From positions 52,495,563 to 52,559,562 of the forward strand of contig CM059972.1 in NCBI GenBank assembly GCA_030490835.1: 64,000 nt of DNA, written 5' to 3'. Made by a program: the position numbers and the translations under genes. Below are positions 47,661-58,260 of the stretch, one piece after another. This DNA comes from Annona cherimola. Its lineage: Eukaryota; Streptophyta; Magnoliopsida; Magnoliales; Annonaceae. Under the pieces are notes generated by a model. The model was not told the origin of the DNA and made no database searches. It saw only the letters and a list, made by a program, of their open reading frames with translations. Numbering within the stretch: the stretch's first letter is position 1; the number at the start of each line of letters is the position of its first letter.

Positions 47661-48681
47661 AATGATTGGTAAATAGGCGGGAGAAGGAGAAAATAAAGGA
47701 TGTTGAAAGGATAGGTCTGATACCACAGAGTAATGGTATTAAAGCATGGACTGGTAAATAGGCGTGGAAAAATTTAAGTGTAATGATTAAATATGATATG
47801 CATGATTTTATGATGAATGCATAAGTGATTATCGTGATAGGATGCATGATATATGATAATGATAGTAGTGAAATTTATGATGATGAATAATATCACATGA
47901 TTGTGATTGTGTGAATTGGCATGTTGAGATGCTAAGACTTTGTTTTATGAGTGGATGCTTTGATAATGAGCATGATATGATTAGTTATGATGATATAACT
48001 ATCTCTTGAATGCATAAAATGTATGCATGTGATATGATAGCTATGTTTATGACATTAGATCATAAATCTATGTGACAAGGTGATAAGTATGTGATTGAGA
48101 TGATAGCTACGAGATGAGATGAAATCTATGTGAATAGATGATAAGCTATATCTATGTGATATGATGGGTATGATACCACAGAAGTTGGTATCAGATGTTA
48201 TGTTTGTAATCAGGTAGGGCACATCGCCCTGAATTGTCCAAATAAGGTACAAACATTGCAAAGGCAAGGAAGATCAACTCAGTCAAGGTTAATAGAAGCA
48301 GCTAACCGACAGGTTACCTCTACGAACCTGGTACATGTGCATGGAGTCACGAGAGCAAGAGGAGGAAGTGGTTACAGGTATGGATTAAATTTTAGAAAGT
48401 TGGCAATGATTTGGTTTGATTTCGATGATAATCATTTAGTCATAAAATTGCCAATATGTAATCACACATGCACTACCTGTAGAGGGAATCGATAAAATAA
48501 TACAAGTGAAATTCTTTATAAGTAGGTTAGCTATGATTAATTAAATCTGTTAATGTTCAATGGGACAAATATTCTGAAAGCAACAATATTTGGAAACTAA
48601 GAGAAGAAGTAGAAAGGGAATACCCAATTAATTAAAGAATAGACGGTTTCGGGACGAAACCTGTTATAAGGGGGGGAGGAT
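47661..48681 (+). pseudogene. Element A' residual internal region
   Basis: A gag zinc knuckle CYVCNQVGHIALNCP (48196-48240), followed by a linker like that in E, is joined after a large deletion to the end of pol (about 48590-48640, REEVEREYPIN before a stop). The part between primer site and knuckle is AT-rich leader with ATGATG-type repeats and the partial duplication of the primer-site context. The purine tract AAGGGGGGGAGGA at about 48668-48680 abuts the 3' LTR. No usable ORF. Confidence 0.85.
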
Positions 48682-51600
48682 TGTGAAACCCTAACCCATG
48701 TAGGACCCATATGTATGTATTAAACGTGTATATTATGAATATTTATGGATTATGGAATTATGAAGGCATTATGTGATTTTTGCTAATTATGGCAATTAGG
48801 GTTATGGGTTAGCAATGATGATGTGATTAATGATTTTGAGCTAAAATGAGACAATGGGTTTAGAATGAATTATTTGTGATTTAAATATGAAAATATATCA
48901 TGAAAAATCATTTTCCATTATTTAAAATGAATTATGGGAGATATATAGAAATTGACAAGTTTGATGGAAAATATTGAAAAATTCATAACTCAACGCCTAT
49001 AAGGCGGATTCAAGTGAAATTTGAAATAAAAATTATTAATGATGGGCTTGGTATTATTGAATTAAGGGATTATGAAAATCCTTGATGAAATAAGAATTAT
49101 GAATTTTTAAGTATATATCAATTTCAACCGTTAACTTCAAACGGTTATATCGGGAGCTAGAAAACTCGGATTGAGTTGAAATTTTAAACGGTTGAATGGA
49201 ATGGTGAGATATTTATTTTGAATGGATTGGATTAAGCATAAAGTGTTGGAAAAATTCCTGCATTGAAAAAGGTGAGCATGTTTGACTTATGCTCCACAAA
49301 AGCAACCTACCATTAATGCTAGAGTACCATACATAAATGCTTGATGGAAAGCAAATTTGAGGTGGAAAATTGCAGGCCATTACTTGGGAATTTTATGCAA
49401 TTATTTTACATATATAAAGGTGAGAATTATCCAACCATTTAATGCAAGTTATGATGGATTTTCAAAGTCATGGAGGAGGTGTCCAAGGGCTGTTTTGGTG
49501 ATTCTTTTTTATTTTTGCATTTTTTAAAAATGCCTAAATGTTGCAGGGATGCAAGTACATAAATTATGAAACCAATTATGCAAATTTACAGCAATAAAAA
49601 TATATTTAAGTGCAGCTACATGCAGCTGAAATAAATGGACAGCATGATGGATAGTTTGACGTGCAGAAATGTGAGTTATTGCTGCCATTTTTATAATTTT
49701 TTTTAACACCAAATTAATGAATGAATTAAAGGGTAATTAGAGTCATAATTATCCACGTTTTTGAAGAGAAAAAAAAATGGAAAATGCGCAGCAGCTGTGA
49801 CGTGAATTGGAGACCACATGGACAGTCAAAGATGATGCAGATTTGGTAATTTTTGTAAATGGTAAAATACAATTTTACTTGGCTGAGAATTACCCACCTC
49901 ATATGGTAGATAAGGGTTCATTTAAGGGGTGTGGAATTGCAGCACCAAGTGGGCCCCACAACTGGAAAAAAATCCAGCAACATATATACTCCTTTGCACG
50001 TTGAAATGAGAGGATTTTTGGAAAAAATTCTAAGTGCTGAAAACGTCCAAGGGGAACCAGCAGCTCACGTCCAAAAATTCCAGTAAAAATAAGAAGAAAC
50101 CAAGGGAAAAAGAAGGAGAATTTGAAGAAGAAATCATATTAAAAGATTAGGGTTCGAGTTAGCTCAAAAACAAGTAAGTATGTGATTGATTTTAAGTTGT
50201 TTAACTTGAGTTCTTAAACTCAAAACTTGGAAACGAAAAGCATGCTTAAAGAATCTGTAAAGTGGTGTTTTAATATGCTTTTGCATGAATATGGAATGGA
50301 TATTAAGTTTTATGAATAGATTTTTAAGTTAAGATTGATGAAAATGGAATTAAGCATGTGTATTAAGTGGAAAATCCAAGTTGTTAAACCCTAAATCTCC
50401 AAGACAAGTTGCTGTTCTGGTTTGATGACTTGATTAAGCTATTAATCATGTATTTATGCCAAACATATGAGGGTTTATGCTTAAGTGATGAAATTTTGAA
50501 GTTATGGAAAGCAAAGTGTTGATTTTGACCTAATTCCTTTGTTTATATGCTAAAAATGTTATGGAAATGGACTTGCATGTTTTAAGCATGTTATGTAGGG
50601 TAAAATACCCTAGGTTTAAGGTATGATGGATGCCCAAAATATTTGGGAGAAATAAACCCTAGAACTGAATTTTATGAATTTTATGAAAAAACGTCAAGCC
50701 AACGTGAAACGGGACTCAAAACGTGTAGGCTACTTGCTGTTTTGAGAAATGATAATGCATGGATGTTAATTATGTGTTAAATACCTAAATATGGATGAGG
50801 AAAAATGGATTTTATTGCTGAAAATTCGGAATTATATGACTGCATAGGGTTATGTGTCGAAAGACGCGTAAAACGGGTGGAAAATGGGTTCCAAACTTGT
50901 TGTTTTGGAAACTTGTGGTTGAATGGATTTAAATCCCATGAAAATACCCTAAATACAGAGGTAATTAAGGGTAATTAACCCGCTGAAAAATAGATTAAAA
51001 TTTTAAGTTAGCAAATTTTATGAAATGCATTATGTTTATGTGCTGAATGAGCTTATGTGAATGGATAACGGTAAATGGGTGATGAATGACTTATTAAAAG
51101 TGATTTTATGCAAAAATGCATGAAAATGAGATGAATCCCATGTTTATGAATCTGTTTGAGATTGTATGGTATTTAATCCAAAATTTTGGACTTGAATTAT
51201 AAGCTAAGGCAATGCTATGTACGTAGAAGAAACACCCATGTGTGTGTTTTGGAAAAAAATGGGAAAAATGGCAAAGTAAACTTAATAAAGCTATGTATGA
51301 TGTTTATGAAATAAATTTTATGAGATTGAAATGAATACCCTAATTTTAGGGTTACGTGTATATGCTATGTTGTATGGTAGCCGAATGTGTGAAAAATGTG
51401 CTAATGTGTGCAGAATAAGCTATATATGTTTATGACGACTTATGAAGTCATATGAATGATGGATGTATATGAAATGGTTTGGAAAACTAAATGAAATATG
51501 AGAAAAAGGAAATTTATGAAAATCATATCATTTTTGTGTAGGCAAAGGCAAAGAGAAAGTGGTGACGGAAAGCTAAGAACTTCAGGTAAGCAAGCAGCTT

Positions 51601-52656
51601 TCTAAATGAGTTTTGTTTTAAATGCTTTCCAAGGTGTTTAAGGATGGTCATTCCTTGTTTATATGTGTATTGAAATTTTTATTTCTATTGAAATAAATGA
51701 TTGCTTATGGTTTCGCAATTATGCATGAAATGTGTTGAAACATGAGTTTATACGATGTTTCATTAAAATAGTGTTTAAAGAGGGATGGTGAAAAGAATTC
51801 TCTACATGAGAATGACAAGTTCCATGTGTAAGGGGGTATATGATGCCGGGGTGACTAAAAGTCATGTATGTATTGGAAGTCAAGTAGGCTAGTCGAGGTA
51901 GTAAGTGGACAAGGAGTCCCCCTTGACGTTGCCAAGTCGATAGGTCTGGCGCCAAAGATGGAAAGGATCATGATATGAAAGAGAGTTCCCCGTGCTAGCG
52001 TACCTTCACATGAAGGATAATGTCATCAATGGAAATAATGAATTTACACATCCAATGTTTATGAAATATTTATGAAGTGTTTATGAATGATTTATGAAAA
52101 GGTTTTTGCTCAACAGGTAGTTGATCACTTGATAAGTGTCTCTACCGAAGGGAGAAAAAGGCTTTTGAATAAACATGCCTTCAAAATGAATTGCCTGTAA
52201 AATATAGAGCTTGGTTATTGAGTTGAATTTCAACTCACATTTTGTTTTCCAAACCCATAGACATGTGAAAGATGAGACCTGGCGAAGGAGCAGGAGCCAT
52301 CCATTGAAGAAATGGGAAGACATTATAAGTTTCATGTTAATGAAAAACTTATGTCGTATAATTGTAAATACTTTGATGTTTTATGTTGACATCTGTGGTG
52401 ATACATGCAGTGACATCTGATTTATGAGATGGTTTGAAATATGTTATGAAAATCATGTCTAGTTATGACGTTATTGGATGGAAATGACTCCGATATTCAT
52501 GAAATGAACATATGAGGAATTAAACTCCTATGAAAAGATATTTAATTGGATGAATATCCATTAAAACCCGCTGTGTGACAGGGAAACAATCCTGATCACG
52601 TTTACCAGTCGAACGATCTTGAGGTAAGGTTGTGACGCTCGGGCTGGGGTGCCACA
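48682..52656 (+). mobile_element. Element A' 3' LTR
   Basis: Co-linear with the 5' LTR; scattered substitutions and few small indels by eye. Ends GGGGTGCCACA. Confidence 0.93.
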
Positions 52657-52677
52657 GTTTATGTTGGAAAATATTTT

Positions 52678-53319
52678 GGACATAAGAATGTCTATTTCCT
52701 AAAGGGATTTATGTTGAAAAATATTTTGGACATAAGAATGTCCATTTCCAAAAGGTTTATGTGGAAAAAATGGTTGGACATGAGAATGTCCATTTCCTAA
52801 ACGGATTTATGTTGGAACATGTGTGGACATAAAAATGTCCGTTTCTAAAAGTGTTTAAGGGATAAAAGTGTTTGTGGAAATATGAATGTCCATTGCCAAA
52901 GGAAACTATGTAAAAAATGTTTTGAGACATCAAATGTCTCTTGACTAAAGGATTTTATGATGAAAAATGTTTTTGGACATAAAAATGTCCTTCGTCGAGA
53001 AAGGCTTATAAAAATAATGTTTTAGGACATGAGAATGTCCTCCCTTGCCAAAGAATTTATGAGAAAAATGTTTTGGATGTAAAACGTCCATTGGCAAAAG
53101 ATGGTTTTATGTAAATATCTTAGAACATTGGAAATGTTCACTCAAGACAAAAGGGAATTAAATAAAGAGGGTAAAACATGGATGTTTTTCCTTAACAAGC
53201 CCGGAGGTGGCTTGTAAATTATTTTAAGAATAAATGTTTTATGATAATGTTCAAGGACATAGAAGTGTCCTCATGAACACAGGATTTCATGATAATGTTT
53301 TAGGACATATAAATGTCCT
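52678..53319. repeat. Array of twelve GGACAT/ATGTCC hairpins in LTR B
   Basis: Degenerate repeats of about 48 bp, each with a short inverted repeat: 52678, 52728, 52776, 52825, about 52876 (decayed), 52925, 52975, 53024, 53075, 53123, 53254 and 53302. Typical form is GGACAT, a loop of 3-4 bases, ATGTCC. Variants AGACAT/ATGTCT and GAACATT/AATGTTC keep the pairing, while the sequence between hairpins varies. Confidence 0.88.
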
Positions 53320-53880
53320 CAAGAAAAAGGTGTTCAAGATATTTAATGAAATAATTTTCAAGGAAAATCTTGCCCCAAAATGTTTGCTTACTGAGTTATC
53401 ACTCAAGTTTTGTTTTCCAAACCTTAGACAGATACTGGGAGACTCAAGCGGTCGAGGACCTAAGAAATAGAGAAAAGGTACGAGATAGTACCATGTGGGC
53501 TAAAAGGATTAGCCATGGTGAGTGGAATGATAAGAATGAAAGTTTTCAGGTACGTTGATATATATGTGAACTTGTTTAAAGTTCTGAGTTCTAGGTGAAC
53601 TAATGATTGATTATATGTATGTATGCAATGGAAATGCCATGATTAGGTCAAGAAGACCTTTAATGTATAAGTACATGTTGAGAAGTTATAAAATGGATAT
53701 GTACAAGTGTACCATTGCTTATGTTATAAATGAAATGATGATGAATGAAGAAACGAAATTTTTTTTGGACGAGATCCAATTAAAATCCCGCCGCATGATC
53801 AGGGCAACAATCCTGATTCACATTTACCAATCATTAAGATTTTGAGGTAAGGAAGTGACATCTCGGTTTGGGGCGCCACA

Positions 53881-54168
53881 GCTTTACCTCTGGCACTAGC
53901 CTTAGTACATAATGTCTTCCGTATATCTATGATTAGGAAATATGTAGCAGATCCAACCCGTGTACTGGTAGCAAAAAATCTACCGATCCAAGATCATCTG
54001 AACTACGAGAAAAGACCAATCAGAATCTTGGATCATAAGGTACAGAAGCTTTGGAATAGAGAGATAGAATATATAAAGATTCAATGGAACCGATATTCCG
54101 AAGGTGAAGCTACATGGGAACTAAGGGAAGAAGTAGAAAGAAAATACCCCCAATTGTTTAAGGGATAA
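53881..54168 (+). pseudogene. Element E pol, 3' end (integrase C-terminus, chromodomain-like tail)
   Basis: The frame resumes after LTR B with ALPLALALVHNVFRISMIRK, continues through PIRILDHKVQKLWNREIEYI, then SEGEATWELREEVERKYPQL, and ends with TAA at 54166-54168. The RILD-x-EATWE pattern is the chromodomain-like end typical of Tekay/Del chromoviruses, thought to guide integration to heterochromatin. This terminal section itself has no stop. The junction with 39694 is exact once LTR B and one GCTTT are removed. Confidence 0.9.
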
Positions 54169-54193
54169 ACGGTTTCAGGACGAAACCTGTTAT

Positions 54194-54203
54194 AAGGGGG
54201 GGA
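54194..54203 (+). promoter_or_regulatory. Element E polypurine tract
   Basis: AAGGGGGGGA ends one base before the 3' LTR start. Confidence 0.9.
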
Positions 54204-54204
54204 T

Positions 54205-57200
54205 TGTGAAACCCTAACCCAAGTAGGAATCATGTATATGCATTTGAATGCTTTATGTATGATTGATTTATTTATAAATGAATTATTTGCCATTTTTATG
54301 ACTTGTTGCAATTAGGTCGGTGGTTATGAGTACTGTTTAAATTTATCATTTTAAGTCAATGTCGATTAATATGATTGAAGTAACATAATGAGGATGGATA
54401 AGCATTAGTGTACCATGAAAAATTAGTTAAATTCCATAATGTGATTAATGAAGATTAGGAGGCTAATTATAGAGTCAAGTTGGAAAATATTGGAAAATTC
54501 ATAACTTGATGGCCTTAAGGTGGATTAAGATGAAAATTGAGGGGAAAGCACATAATTTCATTCTTAATCACATGGGAAAATTAGATTTTGAAAATTTTGA
54601 TGATAATTGATCATCACCGTCTAAAATTTAAAACAATCATAACTTGAACTAGAAACATCGGATTAAGATGAAATTTGAAATGAACGGTTAAAATTATGAG
54701 ATCAAGCTTATGAATGGATTGGATCATCCAAATGATGATGGGATTAGGCCTGCACTAAATTGGGATCAACACTTTTGACTTTTTATCCCAAAAAGCGATT
54801 AGCATTTATGTTAAAAATGAGTAAAATAATCAAATGAATAAAGATGAAATTGAGGTGTCGAAAGGAGGTAAATTGTAGGGTATTTTATGAATTATTAAAA
54901 ATTGAAAAATTCCTGCAATGATCTCATAAATAAATGTTGAATTAAGTAGTTCAAAGGAGCATAGCTTATGTGGCATGCAAAGGACGTCCAAATAGTCCAT
55001 TAAATTGGATTTTTGTGAAATATTTTCAAATAAAATATATGCCAAAGTCAGCTGTGGATTAATGTGGGTAAATGTGCATTAAATTAGAGTGGAAATTCAT
55101 GATTAAAAGTAGCACATCCAGGCCATTGAGATGAGATCAAGAAATGGACAACAAGGGTGCATGAAGGAGATGTGGACGGTATGGCAGCCTTTGGTAATTT
55201 TTGTGATTTTTTTAATTATCCTAAATTGACCCTAAGTAGGCTAATTACTATTTAATTAAATTGACATTAATTTAAAGCTGCAAAATGGTAGAAATTTTTT
55301 TCAAAAAGGCAGCTGAAACAGGGACATGTACATGGACAGCAAAATGGAGCAGCAATGTGGACCGTCCAAACAGCTGATAATCTAATTTTTTTAAATTTTT
55401 AAAAAATGATAAATACATGCCTAATTAGGCTACATATTAGGGTATATAAATATGCATTAAAAAAGGCTGCAAATTTTGAGATTAGTTAATGATATGGATA
55501 ATTGCTAAATTTTTATTTAAGTAAAATATAATTTAAATGGACCACAATAAGGAGATAAATATTCATTAGAATAATCACAAATGATGTGGCAAGTGGGGTC
55601 CACAAGTTGGAAATTCTAGCTACTTCTCAAGGTGGACGTCCATATGCACATATGTTGGGAAGTTAGAAAAAAAATTCAAGGAGCTTAAGCCCGCTTTCCA
55701 GCAGTGCACATCCTCCTCATTTAGCAAGATTGAAGCCAAGAAAATAGGGGAGAAAAAGGAAAAGAAAAGGAGAAAATAAGCTAAGGAGATTAGCTTAAGA
55801 AGTTGAGCTTAAGTGTTAATCGATTCAAGTAAGTATACATTTGAGTTTGAATCATTTTTATCTAATTTTTCTAACTCAATTAATATGATTCATAATGAAC
55901 TATTAATGGAGGATTTATGATTCCCTTAATTAGGATATTAAATGGGAATTTAATGGCAAGTATGCAATTAAGGTTTCAAGTGAAAGGAAATGATGTTTAG
56001 GGTGGATTATGAGCTCTTAAACTAGCTGAAAGTTGCTTGAATTTTTGTGTAATGTTGCTGTTTTATTAAGTTGATATGATTACATGATAATTCATGTTTA
56101 TATGTTTGATATATGTTGAATTTAGCATGATTTATGAATTTTAGAAGGAAGGCTAATTAGGGTTACTCTTAAGACCCAAATTTCATGTTTAAATGTTGAA
56201 AATGACACATGAAGTAGTTCAAATAAATTATGGATGAATTATAGGGTAAAATAACCTAAATTTAGGTTACTTTGGACATGAAAAAGGGATTAGCAAGGAC
56301 CGCCCAAAATCGGATTTTAAAGGGTTAATATGTGGACGTCCAAAGTGGTGTAGAAAGGTACCCTACATACACGAAAGTTGTTGTTTTGTAAGAAACCAAT
56401 TTATGGACTTGAAATATGTGAAAATACCCTGAATTTGAGTTAAGAAAAGTGTGATTAATTTCTGGAATTAAGTCATTAAAAATCTGTTTAGATTTGAGTA
56501 TAAAAAGGGACGTTTAAAGTGTAAAAATCGGGACCCAAAGTTGTTGTTTTAGAACCCTGAAATTAGTGGATTAAAAATCAGTGAAAATACACTAAATAAA
56601 GTGTTAATTGAGGTGTATAATCATGTTGAATTATAATTAAGTTTCTGATTTGAAAATTTTTAAGAAACACATGAATTATGTGTTGAGAAATGACCATATG
56701 TGAAATAATGAGTATGATAAAATGATAAATGATTTATGTAAAATGATAAAATGAAAAAATGCATAAAAAATGATGGAAACACGTGAAATATATTTCTTTT
56801 TGGATAACCCCAAAATTTGAGATCAGTATATGGGGTTTAGGAGATTAATCAGGTGCTTTAAAATGGGCACAACATGTGAAATATGAAAAATATGTGAAAA
56901 ATGACAAGTTGGAAGTTTATCACTTCATATGATGTCTAATGAGTGATTAATGAATGTGTTATGACATGTATAAATGTTACCCTAAATATGAAAATTGAAT
57001 ATGTGATGTAATGAATGGTTGATATATAAGTATGTTATGTACGCATACCCGACTTGGAATTTAAGCGGGTTATGAATATTTATAAAAATGGGTTGAAAAA
57101 CTAAGTAAATGCAAGAAAATAGAATTTACATGAATGTTATGTTATTCTTTCATGTATAGGCAAAGGAAAAGAAAAAGTTGACCCGGAAAGCTCACGTGAA

Positions 57201-58255
57201 CAAGGTAAGCAAGCCAAATTTTCTAAATGATTTTTTGTTTCTTAAATAATTGCAAATGATGTTTTAACTGCTTTTATTGGTTTAGCAAATGATATTTTAA
57301 ATTTATTTCTAAGTTCTTTAAGGATGGTCATTCCTTAGTTCATTATGTATTGATAACTGATTTATATAACTGTTTTGTTAAATATGAAAAATACTGCTTT
57401 ATGAAATTATGCAAGGAAAATCGTGCTAGCATGTTATGGATAAGTTCATGTGCACAATGCATGAAGTCCACCTTAAAAGTGTAAGTGGACCGATTGTCCC
57501 CCTTTGGTGTAGCCAAGTCGCTAAGATAGGCCAAGGGCTGGCGGTGCCTCCCTGGATAGGAGAAGATGATGACGGATGGTCGCCTAGCTAGCTTCCATCC
57601 TAAGAGATCATAATGCATTCATCTCATTATCATGATATATCCCCAAGGGGGTATAATGTTGCTTTCCATGATGATTGTAAATAAAAGGTTTCTGCTCCGC
57701 AGGTAGTTGATCACTTGATAAGTGTCTTTACTGAATGGAGAGAAACGTCTTTGAAAAATATTTCCTTCGAAATGATTTGCCTGAAAATATGTATAAAGCT
57801 TGCTTATTGAGTATACAACTCACGTTTCATTTTCCAAAACCATAGACAAGTGAAGCAATGAAAGAGACAAGGAGCTTGAACTAATCATGAAGAATGTGAA
57901 GATCTTATGAATTTTAATATGTGTTGCTTGTAGATAATGGAATGTAATGTGACTTAACATTTTATGATCTATGTGATGATTTGTATTTTATGAACATGCG
58001 AATTATGGATGATAGGCATGTTATGAAATTTTATGATTATATCTTGAATGAAATGTGTGTATTAGGTCAAAGATGACTTGTATGGGCATTTGAGGAAAAA
58101 TATTTTCAAAATAAATTATTAAGGAACTGTAAATAATTGGATAATTATCCGTTAAATCCCGCCGTGTGACAGGGCAACAATCGTGATCACGTTTACCAGT
58201 CAATAACGATCCTGAGGTAAGGCTCAGGATGTGACACTTGGTTGGAGGTGCCACA
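54205..58255 (+). mobile_element. Element E 3' LTR (uninterrupted, 4051 bp)
   Basis: Begins TGTGAAACCCTAACCCAAG and ends GGTTGGAGGTGCCACA. It serves as the reference that shows where F and D entered the 5' LTR. It includes the conserved block at 57480-57600 and the hairpin CACTTGATAAGTG at about 57712. Short ORFs in it are not supported as genes. Confidence 0.93.
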
Positions 58256-58260
58256 ATAAC
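58256..58260. repeat. Target-site duplication ATAAC, right copy (element E)
   Basis: Matches 8889-8893. Confidence 0.9.

Larger units (their letters stand above)
43670..52656 (+). mobile_element. Non-autonomous gypsy element A' (LARD-like deletion derivative)
   Basis: Complete and flanked by GTTTA: 5' LTR 43670-47643 (3974 bp), internal region 47644-48681 (1038 bp), 3' LTR 48682-52656 (3975 bp). The LTRs are highly similar. The internal part keeps the primer site, one gag zinc knuckle, a scrap of the pol C-terminal end and the purine tract. RT, RNase H and the integrase core are gone. Because both LTRs and the duplication are intact, either it moved in trans after losing its genes or it lost them after insertion. 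About 88% of its length is LTR. Confidence 0.92.
39700..53880 (+). mobile_element. Solo LTR B (about 5.2 kb net), split by element A'
   Basis: Starts TGTGATACCCGGACC and ends GGTTTGGGGCGCCACA, with GCTTT duplications on both sides. It has no internal region of its own, hence a solo LTR. The parts are 39700-43669 and 52662-53880, 5189 bp without the insert. A TATA-like TTTATAAAAAG lies at about 40395. It contains hairpin arrays at 41965-42175, 43002-43175 and 52678-53319, plus the conserved GC-rich block at about 43220-43370. No protein-coding content. It is related to J over much of its length but has a different first 15 bases from the TGTGAAACCC group. Confidence 0.9.
8894..58255 (+). mobile_element. 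Ty3/gypsy chromovirus-like element E, host of the whole nest
   Basis: One plus-strand element reconstructed across four insertions. The 5' LTR lies in pieces at 8894-10353, 22974-24434 and about 33919-33950. The primer site is at 33956, an extra ORF at 34150-34929, gag from 35271, and pol at about 36613-39694 and 53881-54168. The purine tract is at 54194 and the 3' LTR at 54205-58255. Proof of unity: the pieces of the 5' LTR are co-linear with the uninterrupted 3' LTR; the pol frame continues across the 39700-53880 insert; and both outer ends carry ATAAC. Net length without inserts is about 13 kb. The coding region is badly decayed, apart from the first ORF. Confidence 0.9.
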
